Part shown: in pieces, positions 1-6,502 of the stretch
Layout: each line of letters begins with the position of its first letter
Numbering within the stretch: the first letter of the stretch is position 1
Assembly (NCBI GenBank): GCA_011772595.1
Contig: WVZH01000045.1
Location: 71,151 to 80,027, forward strand
DNA from: Anaerolineales bacterium
Lineage (GTDB): Bacteria > Chloroflexota > Anaerolineae > Anaerolineales > E44-bin32
Reading direction: 5' to 3'
Length of the DNA stretch: 8,877 nucleotides
Program-made: the position numbers and the translations under genes
Notes under the pieces: model-generated
Database searches by the model: none
The model's input: the letters and a program-made list of their open reading frames with translations, nothing else
Told to the model about the DNA's origin: nothing

Positions 1-18
1 AAACCACCTTTCCCGACG

Positions 19-423
19 CTACTGCATCACCACCCGCACGGAAAAAGTCTTTATAGGTTTCTCCTCTTCCCAGGGTCGATGGTAGATCAACTCTAAAACC
101 GCTACACCACTGCTGAGCGCTTCAAAGCGGAAGACCTCAACACCCCCGGCACCGACAAACTCCCGTCCGCTTGAGGCTTTATAAGCAGGTTCGCCTTGAA
201 GCCGTAATAGCATCTCGTCGATCTCGTCGACCTCCCAGACATATCCTGTAGTGGGGTTGGATTCGAGCTCAAGCACGAGTACCTCACCGATGTCGAGTTG
301 GATCTCCTGACCATCATGCTCAAGCCCAATTGTGACCTCTCTGGAAAAACCACACCCCACTCCAAAAATCATCAACAACATGCCCCCGAGCAATGCCCAA
401 TTTCTACCCAGCTGTTTCGACAT
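19..423 (-). CDS. Chagasin-type (I42) cysteine-protease inhibitor lipoprotein
   Basis: This 134-residue protein resembles the chagasin/I42 family, small beta-sandwich proteins that block papain-like cysteine proteases with three loops. All three signature loops are visible: NPTTGYVW at residues 56-63 (loop BC), the glycine-rich GAGGVEVFRF at 91-100 (loop DE), and RPW at 116-118 (loop FG). The N-terminus has a basic start, a hydrophobic stretch at about 10-22 and a Cys at 24 in a GVGC context. This looks like a slightly atypical lipobox, so the protein is probably lipid-anchored and faces outward. The length suits a single inhibitor domain with a signal peptide. An AAAGG-like ribosome site lies just upstream of the ATG. 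It ends 18 nt from the window edge. The family call is firm; the target protease is unknown, and no papain-like protease is in this window. Confidence 0.88.
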   Translation of the reverse strand: MSKQLGRNWALLGGMLLMIFGVGCGFSREVTIGLEHDGQEIQLDIGEVLVLELESNPTTGYVWEVDEIDEMLLRLQGEPAYKASSGREFVGAGGVEVFRFEALSSGVAVLELIYHRPWEEEKPIKTFSVRVVMQ

Positions 424-449
424 GTTCGCACCTTTCTACTTGCGAGAAA

Positions 450-480
450 TCTTACAATTAGGATCGCAACTAATCGTAGA
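450..480. repeat. Imperfect inverted repeat upstream of the inhibitor gene
   Basis: TCTTACAATTAG (450-461) and CTAATCGTAGA (470-480) form a near-palindrome around the 8-nt centre GATCGCAA, with one mismatch and one unpaired base. It lies 27 nt upstream of the inhibitor start codon, in the short spacer after the DfsB-like gene. It could be an operator or a leader hairpin. No convincing promoter hexamers could be placed around it, so its role is open. Confidence 0.35.
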
Positions 481-512
481 TAATCCCTCCTTGCCAACCT
501 TTGTCCCAAAAT

Positions 513-528
513 GGAGGAATTAACCTCC
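513..528 (-). terminator. Weak stem-loop overlapping the DfsB-like stop codon
   Basis: On the minus strand GGAGG, a TTAATT loop and CCTCC form a 5-bp stem that contains the TAA stop of the DfsB-like gene and is followed by ATTTT. The stem is short and the T run weak, so it is at best a partial intrinsic terminator. The next gene could still be reached by read-through. Confidence 0.25.
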
Positions 529-1029
529 TTCTGGATCTCCCAACCAGGCGCTTATGGACTCTTCATGCTCATCGTAATGCCAATGCATGTTCGCGGCGAC
601 CATCTCCCACAGTGGGGTACCCTGGCGCCAGGAATAACGATGGGGATCGATCAAGTCTTCCTCCACTACAGTTTCGACGGTCGCGAGTGCCTCATCATAG
701 GAGGCCCTAAACTCGAGAAGAACGTCTTCCAATGGCTTGTCACGAAGTTCGAGGTACGTCTGTTCGTTCCACTGATCTAAATCGTCCCACGTCAATCCTG
801 GCGGCAACATTTCAGGCACTTCGCCCCGCATTGTCGTTTCAAGCCAGAGCGTCATGCGCCTTTCCCAAACGCTGATGTGCGCCAGCAGGTCTTTCACGCT
901 CCACTCCCCAATCGCTCCTGGAACGGTCATCTGCTCCTCTTGAACGCGGGATAACGTGGTTTCCAATTTCTCTCTCGCAGCCAGGATCGATGCCATTAAC
1001 TTAGCTTTATCCATGCTCTCGTCCATCAT
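520..1029 (-). CDS. DfsB/ClbS-like DinB-superfamily four-helix protein
   Basis: This 169-residue, mostly helical protein has the hallmark stretch of the DinB-like/DUF1706 (ClbS/DfsB) group: GEWSVKDLLAHISVWERRM at about residues 41-59, followed by an aromatic- and His-rich C-terminal helix containing HWHYDEH (149-155). His51, His151 and His155 are the likely metal-site positions of the DinB fold. ClbS of this superfamily is a cyclopropane hydrolase that protects against colibactin, and other members are thiol transferases or have no known role, so no substrate can be assigned. Two ATG codons stand together at the start (1029 and 1026). A GGAG at 1034-1037 fits either, slightly better the second. 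A possible -10 (TATAGT, 1043-1048) lies very close upstream, with only a weak -35 (1067-1072). Confidence 0.8.
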   Translation of the reverse strand: MMDESMDKAKLMASILAAREKLETTLSRVQEEQMTVPGAIGEWSVKDLLAHISVWERRMTLWLETTMRGEVPEMLPPGLTWDDLDQWNEQTYLELRDKPLEDVLLEFRASYDEALATVETVVEEDLIDPHRYSWRQGTPLWEMVAANMHWHYDEHEESISAWLGDPEGG

Positions 1030-1071
1030 CTATCTCCATCACACTATAGGTAACTGACATTAACGATGTCT

Positions 1072-1151
1072 TGTCATTGCGAGCCGAAGGCGAAGCAATC
1101 CCCAATCCGCAGCATGGAGATTGCTTCGTCGCTCCGCTCCTCGCAATGACA
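1072..1151. repeat. 80-bp imperfect palindromic repeat element
   Basis: The left arm (1072-1100) begins TGTCATTGCGAG and ends GAAGCAATC; the right arm (1119-1151) is its imperfect reverse complement, with a perfect 12-bp outer match and a perfect 9-bp inner match. The inner arms differ (CCGAAGGC against GAGCGGAGCGAC), and an 18-nt centre separates them. The sequence type is one I recall as a dispersed, non-coding palindromic repeat (REP/MITE-like) found in many copies in some environmental bacterial genomes. Only one copy is in this window. It sits between the genes at 520-1029 and 1218-1565, both on the minus strand, so it would fold as a long hairpin in read-through transcripts. Confidence 0.8.
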
Positions 1152-1217
1152 GAAAAGTAGTTGAAAGTGCCACACTGTCATATTGGGATACCGACCTTGA
1201 GATCGCCCCACCTTGGA

Positions 1218-1565
1218 TTAGAAGACCTCATACGACGTGAAATGGATCGCATCGGGATCGGATACCAGGAAGGGTGCCAGGACTTCGTCCTCCCATACCC
1301 TCCAATCCCTTGGGTAATCTTCTCTCCCGATAGGCCGCTCTACTGGACCCCAAAGCTTCTTCCAGTCTTCCTTACTCTCGTATATCCAGACCGCGGCGTA
1401 TTTCCCGTTGCGGATACCTCGCACACCTCGTAGGAAATAGAAGGAGATTAAACCAGGTAGTCGCAGCAAACCCCGATCTCTCGCATTCTTGACGGCCTCT
1501 TCGAAGGCCCTCGCCTCGACTCCGGGCTTGAGCTCGTACTCATGGACGCTGATGATCCTACCCAT
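1218..1565 (-). CDS. Small alpha/beta protein, possible dimeric-barrel (ABM-like) fold
   Basis: I do not recognise a named family for this 115-residue protein. It starts with a strand-like segment (IISVHEYELKPG), followed by an amphipathic helix (about residues 18-31), a second strand around LISFYFLRG, a third around YAAVWIYES, and a Trp-rich helix with KEDWKKLW. This order resembles the ferredoxin-like dimeric alpha-beta barrels of antibiotic-biosynthesis-monooxygenase or EthD type proteins, and the phrase 'WIYESKEDWKKLW' is typical of their third strand and following helix. No catalytic residue can be named. The ATG at 1565 has a GGGGTG ribosome site 5 nt upstream. It lies 98 nt after the M28 peptidase and may be expressed with it or separately; no clear promoter was found in that gap. 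Confidence 0.7.
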   Translation of the reverse strand: MGRIISVHEYELKPGVEARAFEEAVKNARDRGLLRLPGLISFYFLRGVRGIRNGKYAAVWIYESKEDWKKLWGPVERPIGREDYPRDWRVWEDEVLAPFLVSDPDAIHFTSYEVF

Positions 1566-1663
1566 TTAGACACCCCACAAATACTAGGTCAGTGGAAGGT
1601 TCATTTTACAATCGATCTGTGGCACCTATCACGGAACGGAAATATACGACCCACTTTTTATCC

Positions 1664-2848
1664 TCACCTTTGAGCTTCACCAACAGAATTACGGTCGATC
1701 TCACGGACAAGCTCCCACAGAAAACGTTCGCTGCGATCGAGGACATCCAGGTCCACGTTTTCGACGACATCCGTTGGCCGATGCCATTCCGCGACTGTGC
1801 CATCCATCCGGAAGCTGATCATAGTGATCACCCGGAAACCATATATTGCGCCGATAGCCGCTTCTGTGTAAGCGCCAGAGAGTTTGTATGGATGAATCCC
1901 GAGCTCGGGATTATCCTTTGTCACGTGTCTTGCCATCTCGAGCAAGCCCTGGTCGCTGTGGGTGGTGAGCAGAAATGTTTCCTGAGTTTGATACGCGGGA
2001 ACAGTGTGCGCCCCACCCACGCTGTCGACAGCGATCCACACGGCATTACGCAACTCTTCTAAGTGCGTGCGGGCGAACGCGTCGGCGCCGTAGCATCCCA
2101 CCTCTTCGCAACCAGACAACACAACCCAGACGCTGGCCTGCGTCAGCGGCTCAGACTTGAGCCGTTCTGCGAGGCTCAAAACTACAGCCACTCCGGAAGC
2201 GTTGTCGTTCGCACCGGGGCTATAAGGAGTAAGATCCGCCTGGAGCGTGAGCAGGAAGATACCAAGAAGCACGAGCGCAAAGGGTATGAACAACAGCCTC
2301 CATGTCGCTACCGGTGAGGCGACGCCAATGGCAAAGAGGGCGATCAAAGCCAAGGCCGAGACCACACCAATCGGGATGAGCACTCTGAATAACCGCAACC
2401 ATCGTTCGCTTGAAAAAATCAGCGGGGTGCGGTGGCTATCCACGTGGCCGATCAATATAATTTTCTCTCCGGGTTGATCCCGTGGCGGGATCTTTGCCCA
2501 CACATTCTGACTGTGACCCTTCGGTAGAACCCAGCGCAAGGGATTTCCACGAAAAGCCAACTCCAAAAGCACGGAGACGAAGGCCAATGTCGCTAGAATC
2601 AACGCACCGACGGATCCCCAGCGGCCTGCAAACCAATGAAGCAATGCGCTAACCAGCATAGCCGCAGTGAACAGCACAAAAGGGTAATAGGCCGAGCGTG
2701 CACTCCTGAACGGTTCGATAGTGGGATCCAAGCCGACCTCTTGTAGAACTTTTGCAGCGTACTGTGAAGCCTCGGCTTCCTTCGCCGTCGTCGAGCCGCG
2801 TGGGCCGATTGTCTCAACCAGATGTCGTACGTGATCGATTGTGCCCAT
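1664..2848 (-). CDS. Membrane-embedded M28-family zinc peptidase
   Basis: This 394-residue protein carries the full metal set of M28 aminopeptidases: His135 (IGHVDSH), bridging Asp215 (SPGANDNASG), general base Glu248 and ligand Glu249 (SGCEEVG), Asp275 (AVDSVGG) and His356 (EWHRPTD). M28 enzymes usually cleave N-terminal residues from peptides using two zinc ions. It has no signal peptide, but four hydrophobic segments, about 54-72, 78-98, 155-178 and 183-203. The last two lie between the first and second zinc ligands, so the catalytic domain is interrupted by a membrane hairpin. The ATG start is preceded by AAGGA, which overlaps the stop region of the selenoprotein gene 12 nt upstream. It is therefore the third gene of the reductase-selenoprotein operon. 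The peptidase family is certain; substrate and topology are not. Confidence 0.9.
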   Translation of the reverse strand: MGTIDHVRHLVETIGPRGSTTAKEAEASQYAAKVLQEVGLDPTIEPFRSARSAYYPFVLFTAAMLVSALLHWFAGRWGSVGALILATLAFVSVLLELAFRGNPLRWVLPKGHSQNVWAKIPPRDQPGEKIILIGHVDSHRTPLIFSSERWLRLFRVLIPIGVVSALALIALFAIGVASPVATWRLLFIPFALVLLGIFLLTLQADLTPYSPGANDNASGVAVVLSLAERLKSEPLTQASVWVVLSGCEEVGCYGADAFARTHLEELRNAVWIAVDSVGGAHTVPAYQTQETFLLTTHSDQGLLEMARHVTKDNPELGIHPYKLSGAYTEAAIGAIYGFRVITMISFRMDGTVAEWHRPTDVVENVDLDVLDRSERFLWELVREIDRNSVGEAQR

Positions 2849-2860
2849 GGTTTCTCATCC

Positions 2861-3757
2861 TTATAAGCCCCGCGACTTGCCCTTCCGGCGCTTGCGCAGC
2901 ATCTCTCGAAAGCGCGGCGCCATCTCAGCGATAATCGGGGCCGGATGCGGAGGTTGCCACACCTTCTGTGCCTCCTCTGGAGGTACAGGCCAGGTTTCCG
3001 AGGAATGAACGATCGTGCCCGGCCCCTGAGCCTCTTCCAACACGCTCAACGCTTCTTGAATAACTCGCATCTGCTGCTCCACGTTGTGGGGCTGACCCAA
3101 GGTCTGTCCAAAGGGAAACTCAACTGCCAGCGTGCGAGGTACGCCGGTTTTCTCCGCCCAATAGGGCATCATCGTCACCAAGATCGTCGCCAAGCCAGCA
3201 GCTTCAAGCGTACGTGCCAGCACGGGCACGTTGATGGCGCAATCCGGTCATGCCGGTGTGAGCAAGACACAATGCACTCCTTCGGCTTCGAATCGATCGG
3301 CCACCTGTGGCCCATACGTTTCCTTCCAGCCGCTCGTATCGGGTGGAAAGCCCTGGTAACCCATGAAGGAGTAGGCATGATCTGCTAATGCCGCGATGCG
3401 GCCATCCGCCACCAATTCCTGAAACCGCCGCAAGGGTAAGACCACATTGACGTCTGAAAGAATCGGTTCGGGGTTGATGTGCAGGTGACTTACGCCCAAG
3501 TCCTCTGGCTTGATCCCGACAGGTATGGAACGAAACGTGGGATCGCCCCAGGTGGGTTCATCCCGCTCGCGTTCGAGATTAAATGGCTGCTCTACTCCTT
3601 TTTGAAAAAGGCCTCCAGAAGTCACGAGGCCAAATTTACACGCCTCAAGGGGGTGGGGAACGGGTGTCCAGGGGATAGGTTTCTCCGGCTCGCACTCTGT
3701 CATTTGATAAAAGGTTGCGATCAACCGCGGCAAAAACTTAAAACTGTCCACCGACAT
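2861..3757 (-). CDS. GrdB-family (PF07355-type) selenoprotein, UGA-encoded Sec170
   Basis: Read with TGA at 3250-3248 as selenocysteine, this is one 298-residue protein of the 'glycine/sarcosine/betaine reductase selenoprotein B family'. Its family pattern spans both sides of the TGA: FGLVTSGGLFQKG (43-55), GDPTFRSIP, SHLHINPEPILSDVNVVLPL, ALADHAYSFMGYQG, then GVHCVLLTPA-U-PDC and a typical cofactor-like helix after it (LEAAGLATILVTMMP). Sec170 and Cys173 form a UxxC motif where non-selenium relatives have CPxC, implying a thiol/selenol redox role. It is shorter than true glycine reductase GrdB (about 430 residues) and no GrdA/GrdC/GrdE genes are nearby, so glycine reduction itself is not supported. 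A SECIS-like hairpin follows the TGA. The ATG has GGAG 6 nt upstream. It lies 24 nt after the reductase gene and 12 nt before the M28 peptidase gene. Confidence 0.87.
3212..3231 (-). promoter_or_regulatory. Predicted bacterial SECIS hairpin
   Basis: On the minus strand, inside the coding region, ACGTGCC (3231-3225) pairs perfectly with GGCACGT (3218-3212), giving a 7-bp stem and the 6-nt loop CGUGCU. The stem begins 16 nt and the loop 23 nt after the UGA. Bacterial SECIS elements bind SelB through a short hairpin just downstream of UGA, with a loop of a few nucleotides that has a G in its first two positions. Here the second loop base is G, followed by U. Spacing, stem and loop all fit. No folding program was run. 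Confidence 0.75.
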
Positions 3758-3781
3758 GATATTCTCCGTAGTTCGACATGC

Positions 3782-4831
3782 TTAACGGACCAGCTGCTCA
3801 AGATTCTTCGGGCTCATCGATCTTTCCCCCGATTCGATTTCCCGCACCATAGAAGTCAGTGCAGTGTTGACCGGCGTAGGGACGCCCACTTCCCGTCCCT
3901 TCTCGACGACGTATCCGTTCATGAACTCGATCTCGGATCGCCGACCTCGCTCCAGGCTCTGCAACATGGATGATCTCAATCGGCGGAACCTGACACCCAC
4001 AGCGAACATGATGATCTGTCTCAAAAGGATGTCCCATCCAAATCCACGATCTCTTCGCATGGGAGGGAGATAGAGTCGTCCGATGTCCAATGTTCCCCCT
4101 ACTGGCTCCATGGAAATCCCCTGTGCTCTGGCGACATCCACGACTTCGCTCGTGATCGCCAGAGCGAGCCGTCGGACACGCCTGCGACTCAGCATCCGAC
4201 CGAGAAGTTGACCTGTCACCGCGCCGAGGGTGGTGATCGTGCAGTTAATCGCCAGTTTGCTCCATAACACACCGTAGATGTTATTCGACAGTGTGGTTGC
4301 TGTCGCACTTTCGAGTGTCGATAGAAGGCGCTGGGCGCGTGCCGTTATGCGCCCGTCTAATTCACCAATCACAATCTCACCCCGAGAGGTCATCTCATAT
4401 TCCCCAGGTGCCCGCATCGTAGCACCCCACCCAACCAGCGCTCCGATTACCCGCTCCTGCCCCAGGATCCCAGCGATCCGGTCTTCCACGACACCGTTCT
4501 GCAGGGTAACCACATATCCTTCAGGCGAAAGGTAGCTGGCGATATCACGCGCCGCCTGTTCGACATCTGTCGCCTTCATAGCTAGCAGCACGGCGTCGAA
4601 GGGTCCTCGTATATCTCCGAGAAGGGTAGAAACTTGAGCGGGTACGTTCCACTGCCCCTTGGGTACCCTTACCTGTAAACCGAATGCATTGACGGCGTCG
4701 GTGATCTCATTGTTGTTCGTCACGATAGTCAATTCTCGCCCGGCTCGCAATAGAGCGGATGCAAGCACGCCTCCCACACTCCCACACCCCATCAACAAGC
4801 GCCGCTCGCGTGAACTAGTATCGGCTGCCAT
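3782..4831 (-). CDS. Ketopantoate reductase (PanE/ApbA) family protein
   Basis: This 349-residue protein has an N-terminal Rossmann motif GCGSVG (residues 15-20), AMKATD with Lys86, LQNGV with Asn112, WSKLAIN with the catalytic-type Lys192 and Asn196, and SEIEFMNGY with Glu300. These match the active-site residues of NADPH-dependent 2-dehydropantoate 2-reductases. It is longer than the roughly 300-residue enzyme of E. coli. The extra length lies between the C-terminal helices, around residues 245-295, with a hydrophobic stretch near IIMFAVGV. Substrate may therefore differ from ketopantoate, and no other pantothenate gene is present. I chose ATG 4831, not the in-frame GTG at 4840, because GGGAGGTG (4845-4838) is an ideal ribosome site for the former and overlaps the latter. 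It is the first gene of the operon with the selenoprotein and the M28 peptidase. Confidence 0.88.
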   Translation of the reverse strand: MAADTSSRERRLLMGCGSVGGVLASALLRAGRELTIVTNNNEITDAVNAFGLQVRVPKGQWNVPAQVSTLLGDIRGPFDAVLLAMKATDVEQAARDIASYLSPEGYVVTLQNGVVEDRIAGILGQERVIGALVGWGATMRAPGEYEMTSRGEIVIGELDGRITARAQRLLSTLESATATTLSNNIYGVLWSKLAINCTITTLGAVTGQLLGRMLSRRRVRRLALAITSEVVDVARAQGISMEPVGGTLDIGRLYLPPMRRDRGFGWDILLRQIIMFAVGVRFRRLRSSMLQSLERGRRSEIEFMNGYVVEKGREVGVPTPVNTALTSMVREIESGERSMSPKNLEQLVR

Positions 4832-4837
4832 GATCGC

Positions 4838-4845
4838 CACCTCCC
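4838..4845 (-). promoter_or_regulatory. Ribosome binding site deciding the reductase start
   Basis: GGGAGGTG on the minus strand is an excellent Shine-Dalgarno sequence. Its GGAGG core ends 8 nt before the ATG at 4831. The alternative GTG (4840-4838) lies within the site itself, so it is unlikely to be the start. Confidence 0.75.
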
Positions 4846-4928
4846 ATCGTCAGGTGTGCCAACTGCAACCATCGTGATCGTCTGTTCATTTTCCACCCGT
4901 ACTAAGTTGAAGTTAATGGGATGTGAGG

Positions 4929-4957
4929 AATCTAATCCAAGCCCGTTACAATGTCAA
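4929..4957 (-). promoter_or_regulatory. Sigma70-type promoter of the reductase-selenoprotein-peptidase operon
   Basis: On the minus strand a perfect -35 TTGACA (4957-4952) is followed after exactly 17 nt by TAGATT (4934-4929), which matches four of six bases of the -10 consensus. Transcription would start near 4922, leaving a leader of about 90 nt before the ATG at 4831. Confidence 0.65.
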
Positions 4958-4976
4958 TTTTTTCACTTATTGACGT
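4951..4976. promoter_or_regulatory. Inverted repeat between divergent -35 elements
   Basis: GTCAAT (4953-4958) and ATTGAC (4969-4974) are perfect inverted repeats 10 nt apart. They largely coincide with the two back-to-back -35 hexamers. This may be a mere consequence of two good -35 boxes, or an operator serving both directions. Confidence 0.35.
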
Positions 4977-4998
4977 GACGAACGCTCATCCATACAAT
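4970..4998 (+). promoter_or_regulatory. Sigma70-type promoter facing the decayed DinB gene
   Basis: TTGACG (4970-4975) and TACAAT (4993-4998) each match five of six consensus bases and are 17 nt apart. The start point would be near 5005, 26 nt before the ATG at 5031. No good Shine-Dalgarno sequence lies in that short leader. Confidence 0.65.
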
Positions 4999-5030
4999 CA
5001 CCCAATGCTTTCCCCCATTAGTAGCAATCG

Positions 5031-5492
5031 ATGGTCAATCAAGAACAACTCACCAAAGCGTTTGAACTCAATTTTAGGCGCAATCGAAGGCAAACCGAGG
5101 GGCTTTCTCATGCGGACAACCAATTGCATCCTCCTATCCGCGGTGACTGCTGGAATTGGGTGTTGGGGGTCCCTGTGGGTCGAAATCGCGTCTTGCAACT
5201 CTTGGGGGAGACGCCCGTTCCTTGTGGTGCTGAGAGGATGCGCGAAGAGATTGGCTGAGTTCCAATTACCGAGGACGCCGAAGAAGTCGTGCCTCTCGAA
5301 ACGCTACGCGAAAGATCGACCCGCGCGCTAGGGCGAATCCTAGTCGGCTTGCGACGCGCTACAGTGATCGAAACTTCTGCTGAATTAGAGGTGGGCCAAA
5401 AAATCTTCGGACTCTACTTTTACGACACGTATCACATCGGGCAGACAGAGTATCTCCGCCAGCTTGCAGGAACCAACGACGGGGTGGTTTAG
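5031..5492 (+). pseudogene. DinB-family (DUF664-like) gene broken by in-frame TGA
   Basis: Read through the TGA at 5256-5258, the frame gives 153 residues with clear DinB-type features: LTKAFELNFRRNRRQTEGL, NWVLG followed by RVLQLLGETPV, then ITEDAEEVVPLETL, and the C-terminal FGLYFYDTYHIGQTEYLRQLAG. DinB-fold proteins are small four-helix bundles, often with a three-His metal site and roles in thiol-linked detoxification. Two expected His positions are changed here: relatives I recall have LGH and FHDTYH, while this has LGV and FYDTYH. The segment after LLGETPV also looks shortened. Stop codon, lost ligands and short middle together suggest decay. A good promoter precedes it, so the loss may be recent. 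It ends 5 nt from the convergent HtrA gene. Selenocysteine at the TGA is considered unlikely. Confidence 0.75.
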
Positions 5493-5497
5493 AGTCA

Positions 5498-6502
5498 CTA
5501 AATCTCACCGGTCACGATCTGCACCATTCGCCGCTTGCCACGACGCAGGATCGAGAGTCCGACTTGTGATCCGGGTGGGACATCGGCAAGCAGTCGATGG
5601 ATGTCGTCCACCGAGGCGACACTTTGCCCGTCCAGTCCGACGATCAGGTCGCCATCACGAAGCCCCGCCCGATCGGCGGGACCACCACCCTCAACGGAAA
5701 CCGCCTCAACAGCGGTTGACGTCTCCAAACTGTGATAGCGTTGCAGTCGCCGCGCGGTCGGCCGCACCTGGCCTGCCAAGCCCAAATAAGCTCGCCGCAC
5801 CTTGCCCTGGGTCAACAGTTCACCGACGACCCAACGCGCCGTGTTGACCGGCACTGCAAAACTTATGCCTTGCGCCATGAAGATCATCGCCGTGTTTATA
5901 CCTACCACCCGGCCGCGACTATCGACTAAAGGACCCCCAGAATTCCCCGGATTCAAGGGAACGTCCGTCTGAATGACGTTTTCAATCAACCGCCCAGACT
6001 GACTGCGCAAGGAGCGGCCAAGCGCAGAGACTACTCCCGTCGCTATAGTACTTTGAAATCCGAGTGGGTTGCCGATGGCGATGACCAATTGTCCCACCCG
6101 CAAGGATTCAGAATCACCCAAATCAGCGGTTGGCAGATCAGCCTCTCCTACGCGCACAACGGCCAGGTCCGTGTGCGGATCGCTGCCAACGACTCGCGCT
6201 TGAAACGTCCTTCCATCCGTCAGTCCAACCTCGATCTTTTTCCGGCCTTCGACCACATGATGATTGGTTAGAATGAAGCCGTCTGGTGCAATCGTGACGC
6301 CTGATGCCGCCGATTCACGCTCGAAACGGCGCGGCCGCCTTACGTTCTTGACTTTGATACTTACTACCGCCGGCCCCACTTTTTCCGCCACACCAACCAC
6401 GGCCTGTGAGAATGCGTCGAGTAGGTCCTCACCACGCTCCTGGCCAGTCGGTACCGCCGTGCTTTCTCCCATACTCCTACCAACAACCTTGATCTCACGC
6501 AT
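5498..6502 (-). CDS. HtrA/Deg-like serine protease with PDZ domain
   Basis: This 334-residue S1C protease has the full triad: His82 in TNHHV, Asp112 in HTDLAV and Ser188 in NPGNSGGP. A single PDZ domain follows at about 236-330, with YLGL at its start, the central AGLRDGDLIVGLDGQSV and the closing GSQVGLSILRRG. HtrA proteins degrade misfolded or exposed peptides and can act as chaperones. The N-terminus (about 35 residues) is polar, with no signal peptide or membrane anchor, so the enzyme is probably cytoplasmic, which is unusual for the family. It is the most canonical of the three neighbouring proteases. A gap of 147 nt separates it from the upstream protease gene. The ATG at 6502 has only a weak GAG-type ribosome site. 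An internal ATG ten codons in is possible, but its ribosome site would be too close. Confidence 0.92.
   Translation of the reverse strand: MREIKVVGRSMGESTAVPTGQERGEDLLDAFSQAVVGVAEKVGPAVVSIKVKNVRRPRRFERESAASGVTIAPDGFILTNHHVVEGRKKIEVGLTDGRTFQARVVGSDPHTDLAVVRVGEADLPTADLGDSESLRVGQLVIAIGNPLGFQSTIATGVVSALGRSLRSQSGRLIENVIQTDVPLNPGNSGGPLVDSRGRVVGINTAMIFMAQGISFAVPVNTARWVVGELLTQGKVRRAYLGLAGQVRPTARRLQRYHSLETSTAVEAVSVEGGGPADRAGLRDGDLIVGLDGQSVASVDDIHRLLADVPPGSQVGLSILRRGKRRMVQIVTGEI

Noticed and set aside
1072..1151. CRISPR repeat or ordinary terminator
   Set aside because: There is a single palindrome with no spacers or repeated units, and no T run follows either arm.
1592..2062. 156-residue open frame on the plus strand
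   Set aside because: It lies almost wholly antisense to the M28 peptidase, whose metal ligands are all intact, and resembles no family.
2861..3229. A separate 122-residue gene starting at the GTG at 3229
   Set aside because: It has no domain start of its own; its sequence is the direct continuation of the GrdB-family frame beyond the TGA, and the GTG lies inside the predicted SECIS stem.
2861..3757. True glycine reductase component B
   Set aside because: The protein is much shorter than GrdB, the motif is UPDC, and no other glycine reductase or thioredoxin genes are nearby.
3479..3973. 164-residue open frame on the plus strand
   Set aside because: It is antisense to the selenoprotein and reductase genes, with composition typical of a shadow frame.
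4838..4840. GTG start for the reductase gene
   Set aside because: It overlaps the strong GGGAGGTG ribosome site that serves the ATG at 4831.
5256..5258. Selenocysteine codon in the DinB-type gene
   Set aside because: Only a weak hairpin (3-bp apical stem) could be drawn after the TGA, no CxxC-like motif surrounds it, and other changes in the gene point to decay. Not fully excluded.
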